This document shows, piece after piece, positions 1-9,057 of a stretch of DNA of 64,000 bases; the stretch's first letter is position 1, and every line of letters starts with the position of its first letter. The stretch lies in the NCBI GenBank assembly GCA_028279345.1, contig JANQNY010000069.1:16082-80081 (forward strand). Direction: 5' to 3'. Source of the DNA: Geminicoccaceae bacterium (GTDB taxonomy: Bacteria; Pseudomonadota; Alphaproteobacteria; Geminicoccales; Geminicoccaceae). Made by a program: the position numbers and the translations under genes. Below the pieces are notes generated by a model. It had not been told where the DNA came from. It saw only the letters and a list, made by a program, of their open reading frames with translations, and did not search any database.

Positions 1-1284
1 GACACACTCGCCTGGTGCGATCATCGGGCACGCGACGAAGCCGACGCGTGCACGGCGACAGGAAACGCCGCGCTCAGCTCGCTCGGCGGCGTGATGTCGC
101 CCGAGATGCAATTGCCGAAGCTGCTGTGGCTCAAGCGTCATCGCCCGGACCTCTGGCCCCGGCTCGGTCTCGCCTTCGATCTCGCCGACTTCCTCACGTG
201 GCGCGCCACGGGCGAGACCGCGCGATCCAGATGCACGCTGGCGAGCAAGTGGCTCTTCGACGCCGGCGAGACGGACGGCTGGCCGACCGAGTTCTTCGAC
301 CTGTTGGGTCTAGACGATCTTGTCGAGCGGTGCGGCCTACCCGCCAACGCGACCCCTGTCGGCAGCGACCTGGGCCCCTTGCTATCCGACAGCGCCGCAG
401 AGCTGGGCCTGACGCCACAGTGCCGTGTCGCCGCCGGGCTCATCGACGCCCATGCCGGCGCGCTGGGCCTGCTCGGCACTACCGCTAGCGATGGGCACGC
501 CGCACTCGTCGCGGGCACATCGAGCTGCGTGATGGCGGTGTCTTCATCGCCGTCGCCGGGCGCGGGCCTTTGGGGACCGCACTGGGAGACCGTGCTGCCA
601 GCGCGTTGGACCCTCGAGGGTGGTCAGTCCGCGAGCGGTGCGTTGCTCGACCACATCCTCTCAAGCTCCCGCTTCGACACCTGCCACGCGGCGGTCGTCG
701 ACCGCATCGAAGAGCTGCGCGGCCACGCTGGCCCCGATCTCGCTCCGCGCCTGCACATGGTGCCGGACTTCAAGGGCTGCCGCTCACCAATGGCGGACCC
801 GCGGGCGCTGGGCGTGATCAGTGGTCTCGATCTGGACGGCTCCTTCGACAGCCTATGCCGTCTCTACTGGCGCGCGTGTGTCGCGATCGCGCTCGGCGTG
901 CGCGACGTGCTCGAAGCGTTCGCCGCGACGGGACGAGAGGTCTCGGTGCTCCACGTCGCCGGCGGTCACGCGCGCAGCTCGCTCTTGCTGCAACTCTACG
1001 CGGATGCGACCGGGCGGCCGGTGCGCGCGGCGGCAGGCGAACCCGGCGACGCCATGCTGCGTGGCGGCGCCATAGGTGCCTCGGTCGCGGCTGGGTTCCA
1101 TCGGACCGTTGCCGAGGCCGCTCACGGCATGGCAGCGCCAGCAGAAGAACGGAGGCCAAACCCTGCGGCGCGGGCGCGACTTGAGCGCGACTATCGGGTC
1201 CAGCGTCTGATGCGTGAGCATCGGCGAGCGTTGGATGACATCTTGGCGGAACATGCGATGACAGCCCGTGTTGAGGCTTCGTAG
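1..1284 (+). CDS. FGGY-family carbohydrate kinase, 3' part
   Basis: The frame is open from the first base, so the gene begins upstream of the window. It codes for the C-terminal 427 residues or so of an FGGY sugar kinase, which phosphorylates a sugar or polyol (ribulose- or xylulose-like) with ATP in the cytoplasm. The DHRA segment at the very start, the GLIDAHAGALGLLG segment, and the late AGGHARSSLLLQLYADATGRPV stretch (the second FGGY lobe) resemble the ribulokinase-like branch (D-ribulokinase). The end is a clean TAG. The substrate cannot be settled because the neighbouring transport genes lie outside the window. Family call is firm, substrate is not. Confidence 0.85.
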   Translation, partial: DTLAWCDHRARDEADACTATGNAALSSLGGVMSPEMQLPKLLWLKRHRPDLWPRLGLAFDLADFLTWRATGETARSRCTLASKWLFDAGETDGWPTEFFDLLGLDDLVERCGLPANATPVGSDLGPLLSDSAAELGLTPQCRVAAGLIDAHAGALGLLGTTASDGHAALVAGTSSCVMAVSSSPSPGAGLWGPHWETVLPARWTLEGGQSASGALLDHILSSSRFDTCHAAVVDRIEELRGHAGPDLAPRLHMVPDFKGCRSPMADPRALGVISGLDLDGSFDSLCRLYWRACVAIALGVRDVLEAFAATGREVSVLHVAGGHARSSLLLQLYADATGRPVRAAAGEPGDAMLRGGAIGASVAAGFHRTVAEAAHGMAAPAEERRPNPAARARLERDYRVQRLMREHRRALDDILAEHAMTARVEAS

Positions 1285-1317
1285 GACGAGGAACTGACGT
1301 TTGCGATCGAGTAGGTC

Positions 1318-1690
1318 ATGGCGATCCACAGACGCGTCGGTGTCGAGATCGAGTTCGCCGGTTCGGGTGTGGCCGACACAACGCAGGTCATAGCGGAGCT
1401 GTTCGGGGGCGAGGTCGAGGAGCAGACGCGTCACGTCGCTCGCGTCCGCGGAGCCTGGCGGAAGGCGCGCTCGACGTGGTCGAAGGCGTCCTTCCCGTCG
1501 AAGTGACAACTGCACCGATGGCCCCTCGAGGGGATCGACGATCTCGATGACCTGCTGGTTCGTCTCGCGGCGGCGGGTGGAAAGGGCACGCTGCGCGGCC
1601 CGCCCCACCTCGTTCATCGGACGAGCGCCGGGCGAGCGAGCGTGCTCGAGGCGGCAGCCACTGGCCGGTTCGCCAACAAGTCCCTGCCGA
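1318..1690 (+). pseudogene. Decayed amidoligase-like gene fragment
   Basis: A short frame opens with MAIHRRVGVEIEFAG and continues FGGEVEEQTRHVARVRG, which resembles the N-terminus of amidoligase-family proteins (GVEIEFAG, then a conserved FGGEVE segment), as I remember the family. The frame stops at 1506. The next recognisable piece, VVEGVLPVEVTTAPM, is in another frame, and IDDLDDLLVRLAAAGGKGT follows in a third. These match in order the family's PVEIVTPPL and aaGA-GT segments. The C-terminal part (the DYL-NPTRN region) is absent. I read this as a truncated, multiply frameshifted remnant. Homology is from memory of motifs; a profile search would settle it. Confidence 0.5.
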
Positions 1691-1916
1691 TTGGGCGTCG
1701 GTAGACCGGCGCACGAGCGCCGTCGGGCGGCGCCGGACGCAAGCGCGGCGGTCCGACCGATCGCGGCCTTCGCCAACGCACCTTGTTCTCGAACACCTCG
1801 ATCAACCATCCTGCGCCCCGCCGTCGAGCGGGCGGCCGTCTGGTCGCGCTACGTCGAAAACGAATGCGTGCGGGCCCAGTTTCAGCGACGGCGGACGAAT
1901 GCCGGTCAAGGCTCGC

Positions 1917-2538
1917 TCAGCTCGCGGCTTTGGCCAAGCGTTCGAGCATGGCGTCGACAGCCGCTTGGTCGGCCGGCTCGTGGCATCGCTCGCGCAAACG
2001 GCGCAGCATGTGCTCGGCGTGCTCCTTCACCTGCGCATCGCGAGTGGCGTGCGGGGCGATCGGAACCAGCACGTGCTCGACGACCCCCGCCACGTCGGTC
2101 GAGACCCAGCAGACCTCGGCCGGCGGCTCGCCATAGCGCTGCGGCCCCCTCGGCCAGGCCTCGCTCGCGATGAACGCGAGCCCTTCGACGAGCCGGTTGA
2201 TGCAGGCCATGGCCGTCCCGGGATCGTTCAAACCCGGCGAGAGGGCGCGGATGGGACCTTCCGAAAGCGCGCTGGCCTCGTAGAAAACGCCGCCCGTCGC
2301 CTCGCGCCGATTGCTCATGTCCAAGAGTCTCGCCAGGGCCAACGCGATGCCGCTGCGTTCGACGTCCGCGGTCGCTCGCGACCGCCTCAATCCACGGACG
2401 TGGCAGGTAGTTGAGCCCGAAGGCGACCAACAGGCCCGCCACGGACAAGGCGAACGGCACAGCCCAAAAGCCGTTCAAGAGCCGACGAACCGGCGCCGGG
2501 ACCAGGCGGCGCAGACTTTGGTTCAGCCGTTGGATCAC
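1917..2538 (-). pseudogene. Truncated, frameshifted DUF2254 membrane protein
   Basis: The reading starts with a GTG that overlaps the opgH stop (GTGA), so the original gene was translationally coupled to opgGH. The first piece (RRLLNGFWAVPFALSVAGLL) looks like the N-terminal membrane part of DUF2254 proteins. The second piece, in another frame from about 2390, has ALSPGLNDPGTAMACINRLVE, the hallmark C-terminal segment of that family. Only about 205 codons remain, against more than 400 in intact members, so there is an internal deletion as well as a frame change. It is probably non-functional. It is the third gene of the opgGH transcript. Confidence 0.6.
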
Positions 2539-4700
2539 GGCTCCGCAGTCCGCGCGCCGCCCAGTTCGGTGGCGGCCGCCGCTGTCGATGGGCTGGACGC
2601 CGGCATCGACACGAGCGCCGTCAAGAGGGACGCGTCCCCGAGCACCGCTTCGCGTTCCGGCAGCGTCAGCCAGCCGAGCGCTTGGGAACGGGCCGATGCC
2701 GCAGCGATCTTCGCTGACGCCGTTAGCCGGTTGAGCGACAGGCGCTCATCGACGCCCCCAGTGGGCGTCGGCTCGAGCGTCGCCACATGCGCGGAGACGA
2801 GGTCCGCCTTTGCCGCGAGCGTGTCCATGTCGCGCGCGGCGACGCGCTCGAAAGCGTGCCCCAGACGTTCGGCGTCGCGCGCCGTCTCGGGCACTTCGCG
2901 GTCCTCCGGAATGTCGAGGAGACGCAAGGCAGCGAGCTTCGCCCCGGCACGAAGGTCACCGCTCCAGCGCGACAGCAGAGGTGCCAACGCCAGCCCGACC
3001 AGCACGGGCGACAGCCAGAAGACCAGCGCCGGCTGGAGAAGAGCCACGCCGAGCGTCAACCCGATACCGACCGCCGCGTGGGTGCCATGCGCCCTGAGTG
3101 CGTCGCCCCATCGCAGGCGCTGGCCCTCGCGCTGCTGCGCCATCCACCCCGAATCGCGACCGGCGAGGATCGAGACGACGTGACGCGTCTGCAGCAGCAT
3201 CATGATCGGCGCGAGCAAGGTGGAGAGAACCACTTCGAAGACCGCACCCGTCATGATGCGCGGACCGCCGCCGAACCGGCGGCGACGGACACGGTCGACC
3301 AGTGCCGCGGCCAAGCCGATGAGCTTCGGCAGGAAGAGCAGCAGCATCGTGCCGGCAAACACCCATCGCATGCGGACCACATCGAACTGCGGCCAGGTCG
3401 GGAAGAGCTGGACGCCGTCCGGGAAGTACTCCGGCAGCGTGAGGTTGGCCCTCACGGTGAGCACGAGACCGACGGTGAGCAGCGCCAGCCAGAGCGGCGA
3501 TGCCAGGTACGAGCCGACGCCGATCAGGAAGTGCACCCGGTTCGGCCAGGCCAGCCGGCGCGCGCCCAACACCGCTAGGTGCTGGAAGTTGCCCTGGGCC
3601 CATCGGCGATCGCGCACCGAGGCATCGAGCAACGAGGGCGGCGCACCCTCGAAGCTACCGGCGAGATCCGGGTCCAGCCGAACCGCCCATCCGGCGCGCC
3701 TGAGGAACGCGGCCTCGACAAAGTCGTGGCTCATGATGTTGCCGCCAAAGGGCCGGCGGCCGGGCAGGGTCGGCAGGCCGCAGCTCGAAGCGAACGCATG
3801 CACGCGGATGATGGCGTTGTGGCCCCAATAGTTCCCGTCCTCGCCCTGCCAGGCAGCGACGCCACGCGCGACCACCGGTCCGTAGAGCCGGCCGGCGAAT
3901 TGCTGCAGGCGAGCGAACGGCGTCGTGCCGCCGATGAGCACCGGCAAGGTCTGCAACAGGCCGAGCTTGGGGTCCTGCTCCATCCGCCGCGCCATCTCGA
4001 CGACCGTCTCGGGCGACATCGCGCTGTCGGCATCGAGCACGAGCATGAAGTCGTAGCGCGCTCCCCACCGCTCCACGAAATCCTGAACATTGCCCGCCTT
4101 GCGTCCACGGTTCTCGCGGCGACGGCGATACCATGCGCGCATCTCCCCACCGAGCGCTTGGCGGAGACCGGCAAAGGCGGTGGTCTCGCGGCTCCAGGCA
4201 TCCACGTCCCGACTGTCGGACAGGATGAAGATCTCGAACGCGTCGCCATGGCCGGACGCGATGAGCCCGCGTCCGAGCGCCGCGAGCGTGCCTGCGCTCT
4301 TGGCCGCGTCCTCCTGGTAGATCGGCATGACGATCGCGGTCCGCGTGCTGAGCGGTCGACGCTCTGCGGGAACGGTACGTGGGGGAAGAAGGATGCCCGC
4401 GAGCGCCGAGGTGGCCGCAAGCGCGATCCAGGCGAACGTCACCGCGAACAGCGCCCGGAAGAGCCATTGCAAGGTGCTGAGCTCAGCGGTCTCGAAGACC
4501 TGGGTCATGTGCCAGGTACCGAAGACGGTGAGCAGGGCTGCGCCGCCGAACGTCAATATCCTAGCGGCATGAACGCGCCGCGTTCGCGTCGGCCGCCACG
4601 GCTTGCCGGCGAAGGACTGCGTGGGCATCGCCAGCGGTGCATCTGGGGGCACGGGCGCTAGCTTGGGCTCGCTTCGCGACGGATCGGTCACCGTGTCCAT
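2535..4700 (-). CDS. opgH: Glucans biosynthesis glucosyltransferase H
   Basis: OpgH is the inner-membrane glycosyltransferase that polymerises UDP-glucose into the backbone of osmoregulated periplasmic glucans. The 721-residue product has an N-terminal proline-rich part, two early membrane spans (FGGAALLTVFGTWH; ALFAVTFAWIALAATSA), a GT2 domain with IVMPIYQED, FILSDSRD, LVLDADSAM and the RRWAQGNFQH segment (the QxxRW-like position), then several C-terminal spans. The frame is open far upstream, but ATG 4700 (MDTVTDPS) fits the family and overlaps the end of opgG by 13 bases, as expected for a coupled operon. A DUF2254 remnant follows. Confidence 0.95.
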   Translation of the reverse strand: MDTVTDPSRSEPKLAPVPPDAPLAMPTQSFAGKPWRPTRTRRVHAARILTFGGAALLTVFGTWHMTQVFETAELSTLQWLFRALFAVTFAWIALAATSALAGILLPPRTVPAERRPLSTRTAIVMPIYQEDAAKSAGTLAALGRGLIASGHGDAFEIFILSDSRDVDAWSRETTAFAGLRQALGGEMRAWYRRRRENRGRKAGNVQDFVERWGARYDFMLVLDADSAMSPETVVEMARRMEQDPKLGLLQTLPVLIGGTTPFARLQQFAGRLYGPVVARGVAAWQGEDGNYWGHNAIIRVHAFASSCGLPTLPGRRPFGGNIMSHDFVEAAFLRRAGWAVRLDPDLAGSFEGAPPSLLDASVRDRRWAQGNFQHLAVLGARRLAWPNRVHFLIGVGSYLASPLWLALLTVGLVLTVRANLTLPEYFPDGVQLFPTWPQFDVVRMRWVFAGTMLLLFLPKLIGLAAALVDRVRRRRFGGGPRIMTGAVFEVVLSTLLAPIMMLLQTRHVVSILAGRDSGWMAQQREGQRLRWGDALRAHGTHAAVGIGLTLGVALLQPALVFWLSPVLVGLALAPLLSRWSGDLRAGAKLAALRLLDIPEDREVPETARDAERLGHAFERVAARDMDTLAAKADLVSAHVATLEPTPTGGVDERLSLNRLTASAKIAAASARSQALGWLTLPEREAVLGDASLLTALVSMPASSPSTAAAATELGGARTAEP

Positions 4701-6247
4701 CGCATCATCCACGTCTCGGAAGCGAGCGCGTCTTCCGCGTCGAGCAAGGCCAAGCTCAACTCTGCAGCGTTGGCATCCGGCGGCCTGTAATCCAATGCTA
4801 CGCGAACGCCATCCCGCTCGCCTGGAAGGTCGGCCACGGAAACATGGTCGATGCTGCCGGCGGAAGCGCGCACGACCGGACGTAGCTCTTCCGGCGCCTT
4901 TTCGGCGAACGCGAAGTCGACCACGATCGTCCGGCGCTCGGGCGCATTGACCGTCGCGCCTTCGCGTGTGTCGACGACACGGGCCAGCGACGCCCCGTCG
5001 GGCGGCTGCTCGCCCCAGTAGAGCCGGTAGGAGAACCGCCACTCCTCGCCGGCCAGGAGTGGAATCTCCGGTTGCCAGAAGGCGACGATGTTGTCGTTGA
5101 ACTCGTTGCCGGTGGGGATCTCGACCAGGGTGACCGTACCGGGCCCCCAGTCGCCCAAAGGCTCGACCCAGGCCGACGGGCGCCGATCGTAGCGTGCCTC
5201 GGCGTCCTGGAAGTGGGTGAACGCCCGCGAGCGCTGCGCGAGCCCGAACCCTTGCGGGTTCCGGTCGACGAACTGCGAGACCTGCAGCGTGGTGGGATTG
5301 GCGAGCGGACGCCACAGGCGCTGCCCCCACCCGGTGACCATCTGCAGACCGGAGCTGTCGTGGACGGCTGGTCGGTAGTCGTCGACGGTCTCACGATGGC
5401 CGAACCAGTACATCGAGGTGAGCGGTGCTAGCCCGACCTCGGTGAGCTCGCGTCGGGGAAAGAGCGCGATCGTCGTCGTCATCGTGGTCTCGGCGCCGGG
5501 CCGGATGACGAACGCGCAGGCGCCCGCGACCGATGGACTGTCGAGCAGGCCGAACACCGTGACCTCGCCGGCGTTCGGCGCGGGCGACTGCAACCAGAAC
5601 TCCTTGAAGACGGGGAACTCCTCACCGCCGGGCGTGGCCGTAGCGACCGCCAGCGCCCGGGCCGAGAGACCGAAGAGCTGACCGCGGCCGATGGCCCTGA
5701 AGTAGCTCGCTCCCTGGAAGACGGCGATCTCGTCCTCGATGTCCGGCTTGTTGATCGGAAAGCGGAGCCGAAAGCCACTCCAGGCGAGCCCCTCGGTCGC
5801 CCTTGCGGCGGCGGCGGTCGCCTCGTCGAAGTAGGTCGAGTGGAAGTCGAACGTGTTTGCGTCGAAAGGCACCTCGCGCGCGCCGGAATCGTCGACGACA
5901 TGAATACGGACCGCATCGTGGAAGATCATCCCCGGCGGCAGGAGGTCGACGGTGAAGGGGCTCTCCTCTCCAGACCAGAGCCGGCTTTCCGGGCGGACGC
6001 GGATCGCGCGGTAGGCGTCGTAGTTGAGGTCGGCGAAGGGTCCCGTCAAATCCATCCGCGGGCTCTGATAGGAGCCCTCGGCAAGCGCCTTCGCCCGCTC
6101 GACCACCGTATCGAAACCGGCAAAGGGCGTGGGCGTCTCTGCGGCCCAAGCGCAGGCCGGCATAGCAGCCGCAGCCGCCGCTTGACCGACGAACGCTCGG
6201 CGCGTCAGCGCTGCCTGACCAAACACTGTGAAAACCGACGACGACAT
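4688..6247 (-). CDS. opgG: Periplasmic glucans biosynthesis protein G (OpgG/OpgD family)
   Basis: This 519-residue periplasmic protein works with OpgH to build and branch osmoregulated periplasmic glucans. The chosen ATG gives an N-terminus with a twin-arginine type signal (LTRRAFVGQ, then an alanine-rich stretch ending ACAWA), so export by Tat is likely; that is more typical of OpgD than of E. coli OpgG. The mature part holds family segments such as FDFHSTYF, WFGHRETVDDYRP and YRLYWGEQPP. It is the first gene of opgG-opgH. An exact EcfG-type promoter lies 248 bases upstream (6495-6519), suggesting control by the general stress response. Confidence 0.92.
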   Translation of the reverse strand: MSSSVFTVFGQAALTRRAFVGQAAAAAAMPACAWAAETPTPFAGFDTVVERAKALAEGSYQSPRMDLTGPFADLNYDAYRAIRVRPESRLWSGEESPFTVDLLPPGMIFHDAVRIHVVDDSGAREVPFDANTFDFHSTYFDEATAAAARATEGLAWSGFRLRFPINKPDIEDEIAVFQGASYFRAIGRGQLFGLSARALAVATATPGGEEFPVFKEFWLQSPAPNAGEVTVFGLLDSPSVAGACAFVIRPGAETTMTTTIALFPRRELTEVGLAPLTSMYWFGHRETVDDYRPAVHDSSGLQMVTGWGQRLWRPLANPTTLQVSQFVDRNPQGFGLAQRSRAFTHFQDAEARYDRRPSAWVEPLGDWGPGTVTLVEIPTGNEFNDNIVAFWQPEIPLLAGEEWRFSYRLYWGEQPPDGASLARVVDTREGATVNAPERRTIVVDFAFAEKAPEELRPVVRASAGSIDHVSVADLPGERDGVRVALDYRPPDANAAELSLALLDAEDALASETWMMRWTR

Positions 6248-6494
6248 GGGCCGAAGCCTCCAATACGACGCCGCGCTCAGGCGCGCCCCTTGAGCGCCGC
6301 GCGACATGAAGCCGAGCCGGGCGCAAAGGCCCCTGAGCAACGGCAGAAGACGAGCAACGGCCGAAACCACCTTCGCGGCAACCGCTGTGCCACCTAGAAG
6401 GACGACGACGAGCCGTCGGACATCCAAGGCCAATGCAAAGCCGCCCGGACGCCGGTGGACGCGGACATGCTCTCTTTCACCTTGGCACCCAGTG
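6248..6494 (-). other. Long leader of opgG with a possible broken small ORF
   Basis: This is the leader between the EcfG-type promoter and opgG. An ATG at 6468, preceded by an AAAGAGAG ribosome-site-like sequence, opens a 21-codon frame (MSASTGVRAAL...). The opgG frame itself is open back to 6433 and codes for a hydrophobic stretch (LVVVLLGGTAVAAKVVSAVA). This could be a frameshifted small membrane protein gene or just an untranslated leader. The alternative, that opgG starts at the TTG at 6433, would put this hydrophobic piece before the Tat signal and seems less likely. Confidence 0.3.
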
Positions 6495-6519
6495 AACGCG
6501 CCCAGCGCCGCGACGTTCC
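6495..6519 (-). promoter_or_regulatory. EcfG-type promoter of opgGH
   Basis: On the minus strand the sequence reads GGAAC, 16 bases, CGTT: an exact match to the -35/-10 pattern used by EcfG sigma factors in Alphaproteobacteria. It points at opgG, leaving a leader of about 240 bases. The match is seen directly; its use by EcfG is inferred from the consensus and from the nepR-ecfG pair in the same island. Confidence 0.7.
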
Positions 6520-6565
6520 TGACAGCGTTCGCGTCGGGACCTAGGCGCCGGACAGACCGGCCCGC

Positions 6566-7660
6566 TCAGGCAGTTTCAGGGTGCTCTTCGGGTGGCGTGT
6601 CGTCCGGGCCGATGTCGACGTAGACGGCGCTTTCCGTATAGCGCGCCCAAGCCCAACGTGCCGCCGTTACGGCCACGGTCGTTCCCGGCAGCGCCAGCAA
6701 CGCCCCTGTGAAGCCGAACAGGCGGCCGCCGAGCAGCACGGCCGTGATCATCACGAGCGGATGCACGGCGATCTGTCGGCCGACCAACACCGGGACGAGG
6801 AAGAGGGTCTCGATGAGCTGGGCCGTGCCGTAGATCGCCAAGATGACGAAGAGCGGCCCGGCGCTTTCGAACTGAGCGACGGCGACGAGCAGTGCCACGC
6901 TCAGCATCACCGCGTTGCCGATGATCGGAATGACTGCGCTGGCACCGGTCAACAGACCGATGATGAAGCCGAACTGGAGGCCCAACAGCATCAGGCCGGT
7001 TGCGTGGAATACCGCCTGTACGGAACAGACGAGGGCTTGGCCACGGAGGTAGTTGCCGAGACCGTCGCCGACCGTCAACGCGAGGTTGCGCGCGGGGTCC
7101 TGGTAACGCCGCGGCACGAGGGCCGCCGCGTTCTCGCGAAATACCCGCCCCTCCCTGAGGAAGAAGAAGAGGACGACGGGGACCAGACAGACAAAGAAGA
7201 TCCAAGAGACCAGGAAACCGCCGACGTTCATGACGCTGCCCAGCGCCGGCGCCATCGCCTCGACCGACGGTGCGAGCTCGCGCACTTGATCTACCAAGGC
7301 CTCGTCGAGTGGCTGCAGGCCGGGCAGCCAGTGACCCCAGATCTCGCTCGCGCGGTCGAGCAGATTTCGCGCATTGGCAAGCAGTGTGTCGGCAAGATCC
7401 CGAATGTCGACGGCGAGCACCGGGACGATCACCACCACCACCCCAATGGTCGCAAGCGTCATGGCCACCGTCGTCACGGCAGCCGCGGCCGAAGGCGACA
7501 GGCCGACGACCCGCAGGCGCCGGTGGGCGGGATGCAGAAGCAACGCCAGCAACAGCGCCACGATGAACGGCAACATGACGGCGCCCGCGGTGATCACCGC
7601 GAGCACGGCGAACGCAACCGTCGCCACCAGGGCCAAGCGTTGGCGGACGTCGAGCGACAT
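6566..7660 (-). CDS. AI-2E family (PerM-like) membrane permease
   Basis: The 364-residue inner-membrane protein belongs to the AI-2E/PerM family, whose members are proposed exporters or channels of poorly known substrates. It has about eight hydrophobic segments: a paired N-terminal set (VATVAFAVLAVITAG, LPFIVALLLALLLHP), the long soluble loop with LPGLQPLDEALVDQVREL, then the C-terminal bundle with IIGLLTGASAVIPIIGN and PVLVGRQIAVHPLVMI, which are typical of the family. ATG 7660 has a GGAAGGG site just upstream. A longer in-frame start at 7735 would lie upstream of the EcfG-type promoter at 7688-7712, so it was rejected. Confidence 0.88.
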   Translation of the reverse strand: MSLDVRQRLALVATVAFAVLAVITAGAVMLPFIVALLLALLLHPAHRRLRVVGLSPSAAAAVTTVAMTLATIGVVVVIVPVLAVDIRDLADTLLANARNLLDRASEIWGHWLPGLQPLDEALVDQVRELAPSVEAMAPALGSVMNVGGFLVSWIFFVCLVPVVLFFFLREGRVFRENAAALVPRRYQDPARNLALTVGDGLGNYLRGQALVCSVQAVFHATGLMLLGLQFGFIIGLLTGASAVIPIIGNAVMLSVALLVAVAQFESAGPLFVILAIYGTAQLIETLFLVPVLVGRQIAVHPLVMITAVLLGGRLFGFTGALLALPGTTVAVTAARWAWARYTESAVYVDIGPDDTPPEEHPETA

Positions 7661-7687
7661 CGATCCCTTCCGTGGTGTCACCTGCCC

Positions 7688-7712
7688 AACGGCGTCACGG
7701 CCCGGAAGTTCC
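7688..7712 (-). promoter_or_regulatory. EcfG-type promoter of the AI-2E permease
   Basis: GGAAC, 16 bases, CGTT on the minus strand, ending 28 bases before the ATG at 7660. The short leader and the ribosome site directly downstream support both the promoter and the chosen start. Confidence 0.75.
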
Positions 7713-7792
7713 GCTTCGATGCCCATCGACCGCAACGATCCGCGCGCCCACGCATTGTGCAGTCAGGCACTTACTCCCCGCAGAGACCGCCG

Positions 7793-8995
7793 ATGACGTC
7801 GGGTCCCGACGTGTCCACCTCGCCGACGCCCCACCAGTCGCACGACCTCGGTTCCGACGCGGAGGCACGCTTCGCCCGGCTGTTCGGCCATGGGTTCGTG
7901 GCGGGAAACAGCGTGGTCCGTCTGAAAAACGGTGATGCAATCTTCGAGGCGATGCTCGATGCGATCGCCAACGCAGAGCGCGAGGTCAACTTCACCACCT
8001 TCATCTACGGCAAGGGTGACGTGGCGGAAGCGTTCGCCGATGCGTTCGCCGAGCGCGCCCGCGCCGGCGTCACGGTCCGCGTGCTTCTCGATGCCGCCGG
8101 CCGCTGGTCGATGGAGGCTCGGCTCGACCAGCAGATGCGGGATGCTGGCGTTCACGTGAAGTCGTTCCGGCCGATGCGGCCCTGGCACCTCCGACGCTCG
8201 CTCAAGCGCACCCACAGGAAGGTGCTCGTCGTCGACAACCGCGTCGCCTTCACGGGCGGCGTCGGCATTGCATGGCCCTGGCAGGGCGCCGCGCGCAATC
8301 CCGACGAGTGGCGCGACAGCCAGTTCCGCTTCGAAGGGCCGGTCGTTGTCGGGCTCGAGAGCGCATTCTGGTCGAACTGGCTCGAGGTGGAACAGCTTCC
8401 GCTAAGAGCGATCTCCGCTCGGCCAATCCCCGACGCGGCGGGCAACGCCGCCTGCCTGTGCCTTGGGCCCAAGGCTGCCGAAGGTTGGAGCGACGCGGCG
8501 TCGCTGCTGTGGGGTCTGTGCGAGACCGCCCAACGCCGGCTTACGATCAGCACGCCCTACTTTGCGCCGCCCATGGCAAGCCTGCAGGCGATTGAGCGGG
8601 CCGCCGATCGGGGCGTCGAGGTCGACATCCTCATTCCAGGCCCCCATGCCGACAAGCACGTTTCCAACTGGGTCGCGGCAGATGCTCAAGAACGGCTGAT
8701 CGGTCGGGGCGTGCGGCTCTGGGAGTACGCGCCGACGATGCTCCATCTGAAGCAGGTGCTCGTCGACGACGATCTGAGCTGCGTCGGTTCGGTGAATGTC
8801 AACGCGCGGTCGACGCGCCGCGACGACGAGGTCGCGGTGATCGTCAAGGACGCCGCCCTTGCCGCCACCTTGGCGAGCGACTTCGCCCAGGACTTGGCCG
8901 CAGCCGAGCAGGTCTCGGCCACGACCATCGCCCGACGTCGCGTCTGGCGCCGTCCACTCGGTGCTGCGCTACGGGTCCTTCGTCACGACGTCTAG
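7793..8995 (+). CDS. Phospholipase D family protein, cardiolipin synthase-like
   Basis: The 400-residue product carries two PLD repeats. The first HKD motif is HRKVLVVDNRVAFTGGVGI and the second is HLKQVLVDDDLSCVGSVNVN, where the spacing H-x-K is kept. Such enzymes transfer a phosphatidyl group, in cardiolipin synthases between two phosphatidylglycerols, at the inner membrane. It lacks the N-terminal membrane spans of classical ClsA, so it is closer to ClsB/ClsC or stress-linked PLD proteins. The frame is open far upstream through the antisense of the permease; ATG 7793 (MTSGPDVS) is the first start after that gene. No EcfG motif was found on this strand. Confidence 0.85.
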   Translation: MTSGPDVSTSPTPHQSHDLGSDAEARFARLFGHGFVAGNSVVRLKNGDAIFEAMLDAIANAEREVNFTTFIYGKGDVAEAFADAFAERARAGVTVRVLLDAAGRWSMEARLDQQMRDAGVHVKSFRPMRPWHLRRSLKRTHRKVLVVDNRVAFTGGVGIAWPWQGAARNPDEWRDSQFRFEGPVVVGLESAFWSNWLEVEQLPLRAISARPIPDAAGNAACLCLGPKAAEGWSDAASLLWGLCETAQRRLTISTPYFAPPMASLQAIERAADRGVEVDILIPGPHADKHVSNWVAADAQERLIGRGVRLWEYAPTMLHLKQVLVDDDLSCVGSVNVNARSTRRDDEVAVIVKDAALAATLASDFAQDLAAAEQVSATTIARRRVWRRPLGAALRVLRHDV

Positions 8996-9002
8996 GAAAC
9001 AG

Positions 9003-9030
9003 CGACGCCCCCCGAACGAGCTCGGAGGGC
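9003..9030. terminator. Hairpin between convergent cls-like gene and csbD
   Basis: GACGCCCCCCGA pairs with TCGGAGGGCGTC, with one mismatch and a loop of about four bases. It lies between the end of the PLD gene and the end of csbD, where a shared terminator is expected. There is no clear T tract. Confidence 0.5.
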
Positions 9031-9057
9031 GTCCGCGGTCGTCTCGTTGCCTCGACG

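Noticed and set aside
853..1809. Minus-strand ORF of 318 codons over the sugar kinase end
   Set aside because: Arginine-rich shadow of the real kinase frame.
1899..2414. Plus-strand ORF of 171 codons
   Set aside because: It is a mirror of the DUF2254 remnant on the other strand and shows no protein-like pattern.
4701..5330. 210-residue N-terminal extension of opgH
   Set aside because: It is the antiparallel-frame shadow of opgG coding sequence; the family length fits the start at 4700.
7672..7792. Long N-terminal extension of the PLD protein frame, open back to 6581
   Set aside because: The extension is antisense to the AI-2E permease, is low-complexity, and covers that gene's promoter; ATG 7793 begins the recognisable protein.
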